From Margaritifera margaritifera (taxonomy: Eukaryota > Mollusca > Bivalvia > Unionida > Margaritiferidae), in the NCBI GenBank assembly GCA_029931535.1, contig JAQPZY010001555.1:496001-560000 (forward strand): DNA of 64,000 nucleotides, given 5' to 3'. Of this stretch, positions 32,780 to 45,744 are shown piece by piece. The translations under genes and the position numbers were made by a program. The notes beneath the pieces are model-generated. The model saw only the letters and a program-made list of their open reading frames with translations. It was not told the origin of the DNA and made no database searches. Numbering within the stretch: position 1 is the first letter of the stretch; each line of letters starts with the position of its first letter.

Positions 32780-33310
32780 CTTGGACGAAATTGTTGCACA
32801 ACCAGTATGCAATCGATGAACGAAAGAAGCGAGCAAAACAGAGCTTGCATAGCGACATAAGACTCAAAGAGAGCAATATCGGTCTTATATCTTCCAAAAT
32901 TTACTCATCTATACATTTTGGAATTTGTAACTAGTTCTTGATTTTTAAGACTGATTTGAAAGTCGCTCAGTCGCCACTGAGGATTCATCTCATGTTCAAC
33001 ATGTCAGCAAAGTGACTTCTATAAATTTTCGAAAGACACCATACACTTGCACCGTCAGGTTAAAAGAGTTTAAGTCCCAAGTTCCCGCAAAGAATGTTTA
33101 TAATGGACTTGTCTGATTCTACTTTCCATTACCCATTACAGTTTGCAATCTATTTTGATAGAATTTAGCAAACCTGCCGAATTAACAGCTTCCAAGATCA
33201 CCGACAAAATTCAACGCTTGCAGCAAATTCAACACGTGTAACACGTGCAACAATCCAACGACGAATTTAATATTACCAACAGAAAAGCGAGCGAACATAT
33301 GATTCGCGTT
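32780..33310 (+). mobile_element. second Polinton fragment: PolB N-terminal remnant
   Basis: The sequence L-K-E-F-K-S-Q-V-P-A-K (about 33,059-33,091) and I-E-F-S-K-P-A-E-L-T-A-S-K-I-T-D-K-I-Q (about 33,158-33,215, frame-shifted) are diverged copies of blocks at 8,172-8,205 and 8,340-8,400 in the main Polinton. Nucleotide identity is also visible, e.g. CAACAATCCAA(C/T)GA. No TIR or other Polinton gene was found nearby, so it is an isolated relic. A 20-base duplication around CAACACGTG(T)AACACGTG is present at 33,228-33,250. Confidence 0.7.
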
Positions 33311-33399
33311 TCACCTTCTTCAGGTTGCTGACCACGACGCAAATCAGTAAAGACATTTCTCTCCAGAATCTATATGTTGTTTTCCATTGCTGACTCATT

Positions 33400-34770
33400 T
33401 GTCACATTGATCACTACATTAACTGTATCTGAGAAATTCTTTGATATTAGCAATGACATCTAAATGAGTTTGGTGATGATATAATGGACATACTTTGTAC
33501 AAGTGAGCAAATTTATATGGACTCGTACACGAACAAACGTTGATGGTCTTCAAACTTCGGAGTTTCAAAGCAAAGTTGTGATGCTTTGAATAGAAGCACG
33601 TATCACGAGAAGCATAGTTCACCAAACTGATGTTGTGAAAGATAAGTTTTATTTGAATTCTATCCAAATAGATTTTATCGGCAAAATGTAGCACGGGATA
33701 CTTTATCGCTGCCCTCCGATGAGTACTTTAGATGTAGATTGTGCAGGAAATCATTGATAACTCGCTTTGATTTTTATCAGAGCCGTCTTTAACTGTATCT
33801 TGATTTCCAGGTAAAACACGAGAGTTGTCATCTCGTTCAAGAAATGACTGGATTTGTCTGACGATATTTCCTCTTATTGTTGTGGACTTGTATCTCTGTA
33901 CTGTTGAAATAATCTTTGCTATATTCCCTTGTTTCCAAGTTAGGTTTGAACATTTTCTGAGAAGAGAAATAAGGCGATACGTTTTAAAAAAATTTCCAGA
34001 AACAACTCTGGTCACAATTTATTTTTCTTTGGATTGTTTTGTTTACTTCTCTAATTTCCTGTGTCAAGTCTTCTGAAAATTGAAAGTTTCTTTCGAATAA
34101 TGTTTGCTTTACGAGAACTCAGTCCAGCTGCTTTATTAATATGTCCTTTTTTCCACTGGGTGTGGTTGTTATTCTCATCTTGTTTCGTTCTCTCCCCAGT
34201 TTCTTTCGTTGAGCTTGTACTTTCTTTGTTCAAAACTTCATTTCGTCTTGGTAACGTGTTAATCTCTCTGTAAGCTTTTCATAAAGCACGTGGTGTTCTT
34301 TGTTTCGCTGCTGTGGCATGTAACGTTAACATTGGTAGCCTGACAATCAATGGTTTCAGATCTTTTGTCGATGACACAGCTTTTTCATCATCTTTCACAA
34401 CCGATGTGAACGAGGAAGGCAAGGGCTCCATCGTTTCGACAGTTTTAGAATCTTTAATCAGCTGCATGTCAGAACGAACATGCTTTCTCACGTTTCTCTT
34501 TTGACTTTCTTCTGTCTTCTATTTAGAGCATTTATTGGCTTGTAATATTTTTATAATCTCTTTCTCACTCTCGCTCCAACTAATTTTCTCCCATGTTTGC
34601 TTTTTTCTGGTTCTGTGTTCTTTCATCCTCACTGACTTTGATTTTGCTATCTGGAATGTACAACAATGGACAATAATAGATGAGAAATTTATAATCAGCA
34701 TTTTCCCAACAGAAGAGTTCCCTTGACCGCGGGAATAGCAAACAGTACTAACATGCAATAACTCGCACAC
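33400..34770 (-). pseudogene. broken transposon-associated ORF with R-D-D-N-S-R-V-L-P-G motif
   Basis: On the reverse strand, four frames succeed one another. 34,770-34,519 has a W-S-E-S-E-K-E-I-I segment, and 34,491-34,279 is Ser/Thr/Lys-rich. 34,233-34,051 is Lys-rich, ending in G-L-S-S-R-K-A-N-I-I-R-K-K. 34,015-33,728 has L-T-W-K-Q-G-N and F-L-E-R-D-D-N-S-R-V-L-P-G-N-Q-D-T-V-K. A last frame (33,694-33,419) has N-F-A-L-K-L-R-S-L. This order is that of a family of uncharacterised, repeated ORFs in marine invertebrate genomes that I associate with transposons. Function is unknown. At least three frame changes make it non-functional. Confidence 0.5.
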
Positions 34771-35501
34771 TGTTCAAGAAGACATACAGACAGACGAACG
34801 ACGACGGACAGGCAATAAGACAGACAGCATGTACAATGATAACAAAATTCTAGTGCTAGGTAACACGATTATTAAATAGAACCTTAATGTCAACAACTTG
34901 TATCACTTAATTCTACCAGTGCCATTTTTAAGCATAGAAAACTAAACATAAAAACAAATGAACAGTGTCTGAACAACGAAGTTACTACTTTACAAAAATA
35001 TACGTAAAATTTCAAGAATAAATCAAAGAATACTTAAGCCGTAAGGTTAAGGGTCTCGCCACTTCTTTCCTAAAAATATATTTTACCTCGCCATGAACAT
35101 TTTACATGAAGCGGAAATTTCACTTGTGATTGTCATGCGGTAATGACGTCTTGACGACGTATACTACAGAGCTAGAAGATGAATATTCGCATTGAGAGAT
35201 GGGGTAACTCTACTTGTATGTACCATAGCTTACGTCCCGTAGAATACATTGCATTGAAAATGATATGCCTGTTCATTCCGAAAGGTAGGTTAAGTGCTTG
35301 AGTATTTGATAAATAATGTTGCCTTGACTCCACATACTCTTAGAAATCAGTTGAAGCGAAATCTATATTTCTCTAAGAAATATACCTGACTCGTAAATTG
35401 CAGCCTGTATTCAAAAGACTGTTTTGAAACTGCTAAATTCTCAGACGATTTAAGAGGTAAGATATATTATGACAAAAATAAACATATGAATATAAACAAA
35501 C
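34771..35501. other. intergenic, nothing recognised
   Basis: A short ACAGACAGACGAACGACGACGG-like degenerate run is at 34,780-34,830. Confidence 0.4.
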
Positions 35502-35720
35502 AATTGTTTAAGTATAGCGTGCCTTTTCAACAACAAACAATTATTAGAGTGTAGCGTGCCTTTTCAACAACAAACAATTATTAGAGTGTAGCGTGCCTTT
35601 TCAACAACAAACAATCATTAGAGCGTAGCGTGTCTTTTCAACAACAAACACTTATTAGAGTGTAGCGTGCCTTTTCAACAACGAACAATTATTAGAGTGT
35701 AGCGTGCCTTTTCAACAAAA
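35502..35720. repeat. 37-bp tandem array, six copies
   Basis: The unit carries GTAGCGTGCCTTTTCAACAA and ACAATTATTAGAGT. Copies begin at 37-base spacing (GCC at 35,521, 35,558 and so on) with only a few point differences, so the array is young. Confidence 0.95.
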
Positions 35721-36501
35721 TTCTACGCTCCTACAGATTAATGTTAATCTATGGACTCTTATATTACACTCAAATGTGGACAACTTCAAACTGACTTGAC
35801 AGAAAAAATAATAACAGTGATACCGGAAAGAAACGTTATATCTGCAAAAGTTCCTAAATGTGCTAATTATTTTAGCTGGATTTATGCGGTGAATTGTGTA
35901 AAAAATCATTTATTTATAAAGTCCCAAGCATGCATTTTTGTACATGTGACAATGAAATTGTTAGCACCCGTGATTTAATCGTCTATAATTAAACAACGAA
36001 GAAAACAATTTCCGCTAAAGTAAAGTTTTGTCTTTTCACTATCTGTAGGCACAGAATCATTATGAACACACAATAATACCATTTCGGCATAATATTCTAC
36101 TTTTACTTATCCTTTAACGCACATGACAGTAATTATCACGCTCAAATGAAAAAGAGTGTTTTATTTGAAAAATTTACAACACCTGCCAATGTAAATGGAC
36201 ATGTGTTACTTCCCGCGGCGTCAGATGAGAAAACGATAAATTTGGCACTAAACCTTAAATACGTGATAGTAGTAGCTTTAGTTTGCATTCTTGCAAGGAG
36301 TCATCAGTCTCCATTTTGACAAGAATGTAAAAAATTAAGCGACTAAAATAAATAATTGGCTTTTCAATGTGACACGTTCAGTGGAAATATATTTCTTACT
36401 TTGTTGCATAACAATGAAAATTAATGTAACCAATACACAGAGACGAATACTAATAAGTGAACAAAAAGACCGACAAGGCAACGAGTATCAAAGCAACACA
36501 A

Positions 36502-36504
<3 letters not shown>
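35721..36504. other. intergenic, nothing recognised
   Basis: The 75-codon frame at 35,751-35,978 lacks any recognised domain. Confidence 0.35.

Positions 36505-36534
<30 letters not shown>
36505..36534. repeat. (AATC)n microsatellite
   Basis: Seven tetranucleotide units. Confidence 0.95.
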
Positions 36535-36535
<1 letters not shown>

Positions 36536-39500
36536 GTTTTCTTCCAGACAAACACACTGGCCCAATTTATGTAAAAGAAAACTAAATTACTGATGATTAT
36601 CTAATGAAAGAATTTAAATTTACGTTCAGTGTCAACACGTTCCTCATAGTTAACTCTCTGTCAGAATATATCTATCGCAGCCTGAAGGCTGTTTTGACCC
36701 CAGGGTGATTTAAACCTTAGAACATTATCTATGCGTATTAATTACACGAGAACGTTGACAGGATCCTATCTTATACCCATTACCACAGATTGAAATCTAA
36801 TCAAGAACGAGGTATAAACAACCAGGCTATGAAAGGCGGTTCAGATGCGCTTCATTGTGACGTAATTTTTATATTGGGACGTCTGCCGCGTGCTACCTTG
36901 GCTCCGTCTCTGCAAGTAAAGAATTCCTGACATGTTTTTCCTACGTATTAAGTAAAATCTTCACATTCTGCATTAAAAAGCCATTGTAGAGAAAAGATCG
37001 CAGAAAATGCAATATGAATTGAGTGTGATACAGTAATTAAAGCGTACAGTTTTCTTCATGTGGCATTATAACACTAAATTTAGATCGTTTTCGGAGTGGA
37101 ATTATGCTTCCAAATGGAGGTAACCTAATGTAAGGTGTATGCTGTTGATACTGACAGATAGTAAGAAAAATCAAGTTGGTCCCTTTTTCCTTATTCCCGA
37201 TTCTACTGCTGGAGCGGGTCCCTAACTAAAAACTGTCAAAAAGGGTTGAAATCAAAATGCTCTCTAAATAGGGGTTCAGTTGGTACAGATTTTGTTTATG
37301 GAATTGGTCCACTATCCATTTCCTGTACATATCCGGTACCTATAAGAACACTCGAGATAAAATTTGAAGGATGAGTCCATGTCGAATTCCTTTATGAAGG
37401 GGTTGTTCCATATGTGAACTTAAGATATAATCTCCTTGTGAGATTTCTTATAGCTCTCGTATATTTATATACTTAATTTTCGAAATCGGCTAGACGAATT
37501 TTCTGTAAACTTTTAATTTCCTACTGTTGGAGGAGATAACTAACAAGAAACTGCCAAAGAGGGTTCAGATGAAAATAATTTAAGGAAGAGTTTGCATCAT
37601 TGAAAATTTTCATATAATCGGCCATCTCTCTGAATCCAGTTTTATATAGCTGGTACCAAACAGAACAATTGTATTTCTTCAATTGGGTTAGAATAACAGC
37701 CATAAATGCCCTGAATGGTGTTCAGATTTGATGTAACCTTTTTAAATCGGCAATAGGTAAGTGGTAAACAGTTACTTATTGAATCAGGAATCAGGATTAA
37801 GTAGCCAGCTCGATGTGAATATGGAATAAGTAGCCAACTGATATTGAAAATGTTTTAATCAGGAATAAGTAGCTGGTCAAGTGTACATGCAGTATGCTAT
37901 ATATTAAATTAAATCAATCTCGTTGAAGTTACATGTTCTGATTAGTTCTATGTTAGGAACTATATCATTTCCTTATATCAGTTGTTGAACTCGGTGTGCA
38001 TCATTCTCTTAAATCCATTGTTGGACTTTATGCGCACGAGTATGGTGTCAGATTCATTCATCGTTCAATTACATTATAAATAAACATCTCATTAACGCTA
38101 AATCCAATCCCAACCCGGCTTCATCCTGTTACAATCATAAGAGAAACAAACGCATTGATATTTTGCTAATTCCACATAATGTGGTGTAGGCGTACATTAT
38201 TGTGATGTAAGACTTGATCTCAAGTAAGGCAGTGAGAAAATGTTGATTTTGTCATCAAGCTGGAAAATTCCCTTAAAATAGATGTCAATCATTTTATAAT
38301 ATTTAAAAGCTCCAAATTTGCATTCCAAGGATTGCAGAATACTTGTATAGTGTTCAAACATTATTCATCATTTTTAGAAGAACAACTGAATCTGCAAGTA
38401 ATTTCAAATTATATTCAACATGGCACTTTGATTAAAATGAAGATAGTAGGTACCGTCCTTAAATGAAAGAGGAACATATTCTCAACTTATTTCGTTCAGC
38501 TTTATCTTTATGAGAATAAGCAACGAAATTGGACATTATCTTTATAACAAAATTAGACAGAATTGTAAGTTATGTTTTCTCATCTAGTGTCAAATTTACA
38601 TTTCACCTATACAAGCCCAAATAAGAAACAAAACTCTTGCAGCTAATTCTATCCATACTAATAAAAAAAGTTTCTTACCTTAAGAGTATGTAGATCGTTG
38701 GTCTACTGCTGCAACTTGGAATCTGTTATCTGCCATCATGCTTACGCGCAGGCGAGAATGTCCAATAGGAAGAGAACGATCGCGGTATCCAATGAAGTTG
38801 ACATGTGCAAACCGCAGTATGTGTATGTGGGATGGGTTCACACAAACTGCCTGAGCGGGAACATGGAGATATACACATGGCGGGAATCGGTTCACAATGT
38901 CGGTTTGCACTTTTGTTATTACCATCATCTAAGTTGACCAAAACAATTATTCCCCGGTGTGTACCCTGTGGACTCTAAAATTTGGTGTTCACAATGTAAA
39001 ATGTGTCCATAAGGAAGGTTTAAACTTTGGAACGATGTCCAAAGGGCACTAAATTTGAGTGCACACAGGTACCCTATAAAAATATGACGTATCATCGATT
39101 CATATAGTCTTGCATTACAAAAAATACATATTACAATTGGAAGATAATCTAGCTGAAAGAATTCGTTAACCTCTGTATGGTTCGCAATGGCAATGGAAGT
39201 ATACGTATAACTGACGTAAATAAAACCTCTCGTTCTTCCTTTCTCTCTGACAACACAATGTGAACAGCTCCAAACAGCTTGATAATATAATCGATTGTGT
39301 ATTATGTGTCTGCTCTATGTGTAGTTTGTTGTAGTGTGTTACTGTGAATACATTTAGCTCTTCTGGTGGTACAAAGTTGTTTCGCCATTAAGCCGTTCAG
39401 AAGTGATTCTTATTAATTCATGCGTATATTCTATTAGTCAATCAGTACATGTTTCATTCCGATATGGGGATTTTAGGCATGAATGAGGCAGAAACTGGGA

Positions 39501-40224
39501 CTCTTTTTAAATCAACTGGTCTGTAATCAAGAATTGTATTATAAATATATAAAAATGGACAAAAATTAGAAAATGATTAAAATTAGACTTTTTAAACTTT
39601 CATTCTTTGGAAAAGAATAATTCAAGGTACTATTATCATTTGTTCCGAATAGATCTTGAATCTAAATTCAGGGCAGTATATGCTGTCCCATATCGTGGTA
39701 AATGCCCTTCCGTCGCAACCTACACCATTTCGTCCATGTCAGGGTGTAGGGATTGGTAGTTGAGGGAGTTTGGGGTTGAGTGAAGCTGGTTGGGTCAGCA
39801 GCAGGGAATCTCTATTCTCCAAAACCACGGCGCGATATTATCATTACTAACTGTAGTACAAGTTAGAAAGCCAACTAACTGGACAGTGATCGATTTGTTT
39901 TGCCAGGGAATTAAATAGCGGTGTGTTATTTCGTTCCATGGTTTCGTATTGATTCAACCCCAGCCTATAAAACACGGATATAGCCAGTAATTTACACAAG
40001 TATTTAGACTTCAGATATGGGTAAATAAAAGTACACACTATCTTTTACTAGAAAACGGCTGTGTAATCACGTGATTTTTCTTAGTCTTTGTATTATTGTT
40101 TTGTGAACTAACATTTTTAATCAACATGCAAAGGCTCCACATGTGTGATACCTTAATTATTACCCGTGGAATCTTTACAACCCATCGTTAAGCATTGTTA
40201 ATTCTACCTTCGTTTCTAGATTTA

Positions 40225-40228
<4 letters not shown>
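36535..40228. other. 3.7 kb intergenic, no supported gene
   Basis: Short overlapping frames on both strands at 38,680-38,941 read through a moderately GC-rich island but resemble nothing I know. The rest is AT-rich. No tRNA, hairpin array or transposon end was recognised. Confidence 0.4.

Positions 40229-40285
<57 letters not shown>
40229..40285. repeat. (CT)n microsatellite
   Basis: About 57 bases directly abutting the 5' end of the SINE. Confidence 0.96.
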
Positions 40286-40287
<2 letters not shown>

Positions 40288-40440
40288 GAACTCAGTTGGT
40301 AGAGCGTCGGACTAGTTATCCAAGGGTTGTTGGTTCGATACCTGACCAGGCCAGTTCAGGTCGGCTGCCTCTTTGTGTCCTTGGGAAAGGCACTTAGCTC
40401 TGATTCCCTCAGAATGATGATTGAAGGAAAAAATTAAACA
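40286..40440 (+). mobile_element. tRNA-derived SINE
   Basis: The A box AGTTGGTAGAGCGTCGG (40,294-40,310) and B box GGTTCGATACC (40,332-40,342) are spaced as in a tRNA. A body follows with CCTTGGGAAAGGCACTTAGCTC, a conserved central motif common to SINEs in molluscs and other invertebrates. It is transcribed by pol III when active. The 5' flank is a CT microsatellite and the 3' end fades near GAATGATGATTGAAGG. Confidence 0.8.
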
Positions 40441-40757
40441 GTTAGAAATTCGACAATAAATTATATGAATTATATTTCAGTAGCATTCTTACAAAACAAA
40501 CAAGTTCGTTTTATCGTTTGGCGATTAGGCTGTTTGCCTTTGATATACAATGTTTGTTTTGTACGAAGATAATATCCATTTGTATTATTGGACTAGTTCG
40601 TTCATTGTCGCCGCTTACCCGGACTTAAATTTTACGCGCATTTCTATGCAAAACTGCACATGTATTCACATCCAAAACTACAATGTCCAACTCTACAACA
40701 TAACCACATTCAATTCACAAAAGCAAGCAAAGAATATGTTTGCATGTATAAGTATTT
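40441..40757. other. short spacer between SINE and satellite
   Basis: An 86-codon frame (40,550-40,810) runs into the satellite and is not supported as a gene. Confidence 0.35.
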
Positions 40758-42215
40758 CTGAAGCCTCAATGACATATATAATGCCTGAGAAGCCTCATTG
40801 GCCTATATAATGCCTGAGAAGCCTCATTGGCCTATATAATGCCTGAGAAGCCTCAATGGCCTGTATAATGCCTGAGATTCCTCAATGGCCTATATAATGC
40901 ATGAGAAGCCTCATTGGCCTGTATAATGCATGAGAAGCCTCAATGGCCTATATAATGCATGAGAAGCCTCATTGGCCTGTATAATGCATGAGAAGCCTCA
41001 TTAGCCGGTCTAATGCCTGAGAAGTCTCAATGGCCTATATAATGCATGAGAATCCTCAATGACTTGTATAATGCCTGAGAATCCTCAATGACTTGTATAA
41101 TGCCTGAGAATCCTCAATGGCCTGTATAATGCCTGCGAATCCTCAATGACTTGTATAATGCCTGAGAATCCTCAATGGCCTGTATAATACCTGCGAAGTC
41201 TCATTGGCCTATATAATGCCTGAGAATTGTCAATGGCCTGTATAATGCCCAAGAAGCCTCAATGACTTGTATAATGCCTGAGAATCCTCAATGGCCTGTA
41301 TAATGCCTGCGAATCCTCAATGTCCTGCATAATGCCCAAGAAGTCTCAATGGCCTATATAATGCATGAGAATCCTCAATGACCTATATAATGCCTGAGAA
41401 TTGTCAATGGCCTGTATAATGCCCAAGAATCCTCAATGGCCTGTATAATGCCTGAGAGTTGTCAATGGCCTGTATAATGCCCAAGAATCCTCAATGGCCT
41501 ATATAATGCCCGAGAAGCCTCATTGGCCTGTATAATGCCCAAGAATCCTCAATGGCCTGTATAATGCCTGCAAAGCCTCAATGGCCTGTATAATGCCTGA
41601 GAATCCTCAATGGCCTGTATAATACCTGCGAAGTCTCAATGGCCTGTATAATGCCTGAGAATTGTCAATGACCTGTATAATGCCCAAGAATCCTCAATGG
41701 CCTGTATAATGCCTGCGAAGCCTCAATGGCCTGTATAATACCTGAGAATCCTCAATGGCCTGTATAATACCTGCGAAGTCTCAATGGCCTGTATAATGCC
41801 TGAGAATTGTCAATGGCTTGTATAATGCCCAAGAATCCTCAATGGCCTGTATAATGCCTGAGAATTGTCAATGGCCTGTATAATGCCCAAGAATCCTCAA
41901 TGGCCTATATAATGCCCGAGAAGCCTCATTGGCCTGTATAATGCCCAAGAATCCTCAATGGCCTGTATAATGCCTGCGAAGCCTCAATGGCCTGTATAAT
42001 GCCTGAGAATCCTCAATGGCCTGTATAATACCTGCGAAGTCTCAATGGCCTGTATAATGCCTGAGAATTGTCAATGGCCTGTATAATGCCCAAGAAGCCT
42101 CAATGACTTGTATAATGCCTGAGAATCCTCAATGGCCTGTATAATACCTGCGAAGTCTCAATGGCCTGCATAATGCCCAAGAAGTCTCAATGGCCTATAT
42201 AATACATGGGAAGCA
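40758..42215. repeat. 29-bp satellite, about 50 monomers, with higher-order structure
   Basis: The monomer consensus carries CCTCAATGGCCTGTATAATG followed by CCTGAGAAT. Variants (GCGAAG, CCCAAGAAT, GAGAATTGT, ATACC) recur in a fixed order. The block beginning GAGAATTGTC at 41,396 repeats from 41,802, an offset of exactly 406 bases or 14 monomers. The left third is more heterogeneous (CATGAG, CATTGG variants). The unit length is not a multiple of 3 and no coding role is evident. (GAT)n follows at 42,231-42,258. Confidence 0.95.
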
Positions 42216-42986
42216 AATTACAAAAACTGTATAGATGATGATGATGATGATGATGAAGGCGGTGCTTGGTCTTTTTATTCATTAATAGGGTTAGCATTAT
42301 CGATCAAATGAACAATATAACCAAATAAATGTACGAACCTAAAGAAATGGCCGTAAATAGCATACGCGAAAAGAAGTGCATACGTAGAGTAATTCACTAC
42401 CGGCTCATATATTCTACATTTTGGGGACGTTTGCACTTTGTACACCTGTTTTTTTTAAGTAATTACGGAGTAAGAAAAAAACAAACAAACATCCTAATAC
42501 CCTATACCCTAATATACTGAAAATATGAAACTTATCATTTTCTGTTAAACATCCAGCCATTCTCTGTGTATGTGGTTACCAGGTGATGAACTTCGAAGTA
42601 CCCTGATGAACGTATGGTGGTATTTCTGCGGTTAGGTATGTACACCACATTCAATATCGATATGGCCTTGATAAAATAACAGGAATTAGAACACGTCAGA
42701 ACCAATCCGAACAAGATGGATCTCGATACAGGTGATATGAAATCGCCAACTAAATTGCTTGCTCACCTGATGAATAGCATATATACAATTCAATGTCAAA
42801 GAAAAGAGGTTTACATTTGTATTTATTGGTATATATCGATCGAGTTGAAATACGCTGGTAGTAACATTCATAAAAATTCATTCGACCAAAATTCAGAACT
42901 ACACAGAAATCTGCGGCAATACATGTTACTCATAAACTTGCAAACACCATTCCTTACTTACCTACTTACCAACATACCCACACCGT
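42216..42986. other. GAT run then intergenic, nothing recognised
   Basis: GAT repeats occupy 42,231-42,258. The 118-codon frame at 42,716-43,072 ends in a CATA microsatellite and has no recognised domain. Confidence 0.4.
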
Positions 42987-43051
42987 GCATACATACATAC
43001 ATACATACATACATACATACATACATACATACATACATACATACATACATA
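42987..43051. repeat. (CATA)n microsatellite
   Basis: About 16 tetranucleotide units. Confidence 0.96.
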
Positions 43052-44176
43052 CAAGGTACTATGACAAAATAGTGTCCACTCCGTAGTATTTTGGTTTGAT
43101 TTTTTGAAGTAGAATAATTATTGCACGTGAGCTTTGACACATACTAAACTATACTGGCACAACTTTATCGAGACTCTTGATTTTGCTTTAAAACTAATAA
43201 ACAATAAAATGAAATACACATGCCTCGTCGAGTTTGTCTCTGTGTATAGATCCGCAAGCATTGCTCAACACTTTCGTATTATTAAAAACTGTAAAGTAAT
43301 TTCAAATCTGATTGAAGCCAGTGTTTTAATACAAGGAGATTATTTCATTGGAATGGTTTGCGTCGGTAAAATACTACAGGCTGAGAATCAAGTACAAAAT
43401 TCGGAATTGTAGTCGAAACTCAATATACCCTTCCGCAGGAGACATCTAACTCCTCCTACTTTATTAGCATAATGTTCAAATTTGTTCATGAAACTTTCAA
43501 ATGTAATGGCGCTGATGTCATTGACTTCAATCTATAAATTTCATCACAATCGGCCTTTAATCGTTTTAGATATTGATGTTCAAAATTGCTGTATCGTTCA
43601 ACTAAAACAAGGTCAGTTGTCTCAGTGTCAATGGTTTGTACAGCTAATTAGGTTTTATCAGCAATCACTGTTGACATGTGATTGGTCAGTACATAGCTGT
43701 GGCGGACAGGTGGGTGGAGTGGCGGTAGGGTCAATTGTTAGAAATCATAGTTCCACCAACATATCATGGAATTATCATTAACAACTTGGGAAATATATCA
43801 TCTCAAAGCGTACGAATACCCATAAAACTATGTTTTCATCAGTAGGCTATTGCTTCTGCTCTCTAGTCTAATTGCTTCTTTACTCTCAATATCAGTGATT
43901 AATTTACTGTTATTAGTCATTATCAAAATAAGAAAATAACGAGGAAAAAGTTTCATATCACTCATTTAATCTACATTTTCTAAATGAATAAAACATGTTA
44001 CACAATTTCATCGAACTTCCCTTGATGATTTGTGTTTTTTCACACACACACATTCATACAACAACAATACACACATACACATACACACACATGACCTCAT
44101 GTGGACATAGTTATACTGAGTGCATATTGAACAGCATCGGGTCTTCAACCGTTTGTATGAGCATCAGATATGTAAT
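43052..44176. other. intergenic, no supported gene
   Basis: Unremarkable frames at 43,134-43,412 and 43,482-43,781. A CA-rich stretch is at 44,042-44,092. Confidence 0.4.
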
Positions 44177-44310
44177 GTGGACTTGTATATACAGGAGTTT
44201 ATGTGGACTTGTATATACAGGAGTTTATGTGGACTTGTATATACAGGAGTTTATGTGGACTTGTATATACATGAGTTTATGTGGACTTGTATATACAGGA
44301 GTTTATGTGG
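44177..44310. repeat. 26-bp tandem array, five copies
   Basis: The unit GTGGACTTGTATATACAGGAGTTTAT is repeated with one internal C/G-type difference (CATGAG). It is open in two frames only because the array is short. Confidence 0.95.
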
Positions 44311-44519
44311 ACGTATTTATGGGTTATGCCGCCATATATGGTTGGAATTATGTGCTTTATATATATCTTTGTATACATCAAAAACAAAACAAAACATGTT
44401 CATAGAAAGCATTGCAAAAGTCTTTTAAATCCATTCCTTATACCAAATTAACGAAAACAATACAAGATCACTGTGTAAACACATATAAGGGTCAGATCCA
44501 AATCCACGTATAGACGGTC

Positions 44520-44521
<2 letters not shown>

Positions 44522-44598
<77 letters not shown>
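44522..44598. repeat. (TA)n microsatellite
   Basis: About 77 bases of TA. Confidence 0.96.
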
Positions 44599-44602
<4 letters not shown>

Positions 44603-45744
44603 CTCTTGACAATTGTAAAGCAAAATTCAGTCAACATATACTGAGCATCATGCAATATGACATTTTTGCAGAATAAATTAAAATGTGCAGTGTGGATAGC
44701 GACAGCTCGTTGGCGTTTACCAGAAAAAGTATTCCTGAACTTGTTAAATCTGTTTGTAGAGTTCATATTTACTTCGTGATAAGAAAACTTCATCCGTGTG
44801 TGCAATAGCTTCTACCCGGAGAAGGTGATTTTAACATCCGTCAATGATAACATTGACTTGAAAGAATTTAACATTGTCTTCAACAATTTTAAAAATTCCT
44901 TCTCATAATGATTGGAGATATGATAAGGATAAAAACTGGTTAGTTAACGCAATGATCACTTTAATTCTAAGAAGCGGCTGGACTTATCAGATAAAGAAAA
45001 ATAAATTAACTGAAACCCATGTTGGTTACTGGTTTTTCTTTTTCTTAAGGTTAAGATGCCATACAAAATAATTAGTAGCAAGAAACAGAACCAGACAAGG
45101 AAACAGGTTTATGATATTTTTTCTTAGAGAATAGAAGCGGTCTGACATGTTAAGATATTGCAAATTTAAATCAAAGTATAAGATAAAATATGAAAAAGAA
45201 AAATGGACAAGTAAAAAATTGGCCAGGACAAGTCAGTTTTCCGTAGTCACTTGTCCTCATAAAAAGTTTCTCTAAAATAAATTACAATTATTAATTTGCA
45301 AATTATGAAGTGAGAATCTAACAGCATAGGGCTGATACTCGAAAAAGCATCAAGTGATCATGTTCTAATACTGGGGGAACTCGGTGCTCTCATAGCACAG
45401 GTGTATTAGCCAGTGTCCCTGCAAAGTAGTTATGAATCAGAGAGAGAGATTCTTCCTTGCTTTCTCACTCCAACTTTTGTGAAATCAAGTTCAGATGTAG
45501 GGAGGGTGATACTCATATTTTGGTGCTACGTAGGCTCGTCAGATGCACTTTTTTAAATAATAAAAAAATTACCTCCTCCAAACGACTCCCTGAACAGAAA
45601 TTAAAACAAAATCTCCGCTCTCTCCTCCCCACCCCGCTCCCCATCACACAAAGACAAAACAACAAAAAAAATGTACACCATGATGTTAAGCATATCCAAA
45701 GAAAGTATCACAACCTCATCCTGATTCCATCCTTGGTAAGGATA
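44599..45744. other. intergenic, nothing recognised
   Basis: Frames at 44,874-45,071 and 45,457-45,756 lack domains or gene context. Confidence 0.4.

Noticed and set aside
38680..38941. Three overlapping ORFs (two -, one +) in a GC-richer island
   Set aside because: Mutually exclusive frames with no homology that I recognise; probably an unclassified repeat.
40758..42215. CRISPR-like array or coding repeat in the 29-bp satellite
   Set aside because: Units are contiguous with no spacers, and the length is not divisible by 3.
42716..43072. 118-codon ORF ending in Tyr-Ile-His-Thr repeats
   Set aside because: The tail is a CATA microsatellite and the front half has no recognised domain.
43995..44428. 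Overlapping ORFs of 136 and 102 codons with repeated Cys/Trp/Tyr units
   Set aside because: They read through the 26-bp tandem array at 44,177-44,310 in different frames, which indicates no coding constraint.
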